Source: Gnetum montanum (Eukaryota > Streptophyta > Gnetopsida > Gnetales > Gnetaceae). From it: a stretch of DNA of 64,000 bases. The translations under genes were made by a program, and so were the position numbers. Numbering within the stretch: position 1 is the first letter of the stretch; every line of letters begins with the position of its first letter. The notes under the pieces are model-generated. The model had not been told where the DNA came from and made no database searches. It was given only the letters and a program-made list of their open reading frames with translations. Below are positions 62,527-64,000 of the stretch, piece by piece. The stretch spans positions 151,901 through 215,900 of the forward strand of contig MNCI01036290.1 in NCBI GenBank assembly GCA_015680685.1. The letters are read 5' to 3'.

Positions 62527-62543
62527 TCCTCCTTCTAACACCA
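62527..62543 (-). other. Primer binding site of element 3
   Basis: The minus strand reads TGGTGTTAGAAGGAGGA ten bases inside the LTR. It keeps the TGG start. Confidence 0.75.
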
Positions 62544-62553
62544 AAACCTATAG

Positions 62554-64000
62554 TGACCGAAAACGTAGGTGGCTGGAACACCAAGAGGTTTCTAAGTGAA
62601 TAGCTTAACCTCAGATCCGTGCGAGGGCTATGCTGGATAAAATGGAAGAGGCATCCTAAATAGTCTGGTCAATTAGATAGGGACTTAATTGGTGTAACTT
62701 TACCTTACGTAAATGTTGTTTTAAATGTGAAATATGAGAGGTAAAATGATGATCAATAAATGTAGGAATGAAGGAAATAATGCCAAATAGCAATAACAAT
62801 AAGAGATAACAGAATAAACTTAGATAAGAAAATGCATCGCCTCAAGGTTGTGGGTTCAATTCCTTGCCTTGTTTGAAAAATGTATAACAAATTATGTAAT
62901 ACCAGAGGTGTTCTAAGATTTCAAGAGTAACCAAATTACTCAGAATGTGCCAACTATGCTCTTGAATGCAAACTTAAAAGCCAACTGCACAAAAATGTCA
63001 ACTCTTTGGATAAGAAATGCCAACCAGAAAAGCCAACCAATGCCAAATGCCTACAAGCCAACTACTCTCCTTAATGTAAAAATGCAATTCTTTGAGAAAA
63101 AAAGCCAACCCTTTGAGCATTTTTTGTCAAGGTATTTATAGGGCTAGGTATAGGTGAGAAATGTAGGTTAGGTGCCACATGTCTTGTACCCCACAATATG
63201 CAATCATGATAGTACGCTATAGGCATGTTGTGCCGGTTGCAAATTTTGCTATGTTGTAACCACGTTGTCAAAACTAGAGATGCTGGAACCTAGTGTGCTA
63301 ACAATATAAGCAAAAATGAAGTCTCTGCTGTAGGACTATGTCTCCCCTATTCTTATGAACAGAATCAATCATAGTGAAAAATTTTTGGGGATGGACTAAG
63401 GAGTATGCCAAAGTGGAACAAAGTCACTAATCATGGTGAGCTTAGTTATTGCTAACAAGCTATAGAGCTAGCTAAAGATATCCTGATGCATTTTTCAACT
63501 TTGCATCACTTACACTATCTAGCACATTAAAGTAGCATAGCTGCTTACTACGCTATGCTACACTATGTAGCGTACCACATTGACATAGTGTAGCTTCTTA
63601 CTACACTGTGCTACGCTATGTAGCATAGCACAGCGTAGCCACCAGTTTGAACAGAAAATTTGCATTGGAGTCAATAGCATTTTCCAGGTTAACCTTTGGA
63701 GCACTTTATTGATTTGCATCTTTGCTATGCTATGCTATGCTACGTAGCATAGCATAGCATAGTAGCCAATGTAACATGCATTTTTGTCAAAATTGCAGGG
63801 TTTCACAAGAAAACTTTGCTTGTGGTTCAAGGGCTAACTAAGGTAGGGTAGTTTTGGAAGCCACAATGCTGTTAGATGCAATAATTTTGCTGAAATGGCT
63901 TGGCAAAGGAGTCTTTTCATGTTTTTCCCTTGCTACGTTGTGCTACACTATGTAGCATAGCATAGCATAGCACCCTGTGTTGGTCGTATTTTAACTTTGC
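62554..64000 (-). repeat. LTR E: 5' LTR of element 3 (incomplete)
   Basis: TGACCGAAAACG at 62554; the outer end lies beyond the window. TATA on the minus strand near 63129-63140. 38-bp palindromes at 63601-63638, 63725-63762 (perfect) and 63933-63970. Confidence 0.88.

Larger units (their letters stand above)
44790..64000 (-). mobile_element. Element 3: most complete Tat retrotransposon, minus strand
   Basis: Over 19 kb; its 5' LTR runs off the right edge. Minus-strand order: 5' LTR E, PBS, gag, protease, T1, [antisense gene on plus strand], T2, RT, RNase H, second RNase H, integrase, T2, 3' UTR, PPT, 3' LTR D. Two RNase H domains mark the Tat/Ogre lineage, as do the great length and an extra gene. 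Stops occur in all genes. LTRs D and E differ at about one base in ten in the part I compared (45240-45540 against 62998-63300). Confidence 0.9.

Overview
This is nuclear DNA from a large, repeat-rich plant genome. It holds no intact host gene that I can see. Nearly everything recognisable is decayed Ty3/gypsy LTR retrotransposon sequence, with spliced genes, plant-type TATA boxes (TATAAATA) and strong transition-type decay. The species cannot be told from this window.

Layout. 1-8465 is very AT-rich and old. It contains a minus-strand integrase remnant (about 5230-6480) and little else that can be named. From 8466 to the right edge the window is a nest of retrotransposons. Element 0 (plus strand) starts with a 5' LTR at 8466-10560, then a PBS and gag. 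Its gag is interrupted by element 1 (minus strand, 11587-21025, both LTRs present). Element 0 resumes with gag and protease (21026-24340), an antisense spliced gene (29884 down to 24979) and the first codons of its RT region (30331-30490). Next comes an Athila-like element (minus strand, about 30490-35469), cut inside RT by element 2 (minus strand, 35470-44789). Element 2 is in turn cut inside its protease gene by element 3 (minus strand, 44790 to beyond 64000). Elements 0-3 are one family. Element 3 carries RT, RNase H, a second RNase H and integrase, which places the family in the Tat/Ogre lineage.

The notable system. In this Tat family a separate multi-exon gene lies in antisense orientation between protease and reverse transcriptase. 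It has its own TATA box, eight exons and about 1,100 codons. Three copies (elements 0, 2 and 3) keep almost identical exon lengths (119, 390, about 1052, about 821 nt) while intron lengths vary, so it was a real spliced coding gene. I do not recognise its product. Two tandem arrays flank it: T1 (core GGCCATTTYGGGCC) on its 3' side and T2 (core CTAGTTTAAGGT) upstream of its promoter. Ogre elements are known for an intron between protease and RT, and candidate sense-strand splice sites here would remove the whole antisense gene from the sense transcript.

A second notable feature is a family of short palindromes, typically 38 bp (18+2+18), repeated in the LTRs. One perfect copy sits in intron 4 of one antisense gene and accounts for that intron being about 38 bp longer than in the other two copies. 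This suggests that the palindrome itself inserts.

Element 1 has lost the antisense gene, RT, RNase H and most of integrase. Element 2 has lost RT, RNase H, part of integrase and the 5' end of the antisense gene. All copies carry stop codons and none looks autonomous today.
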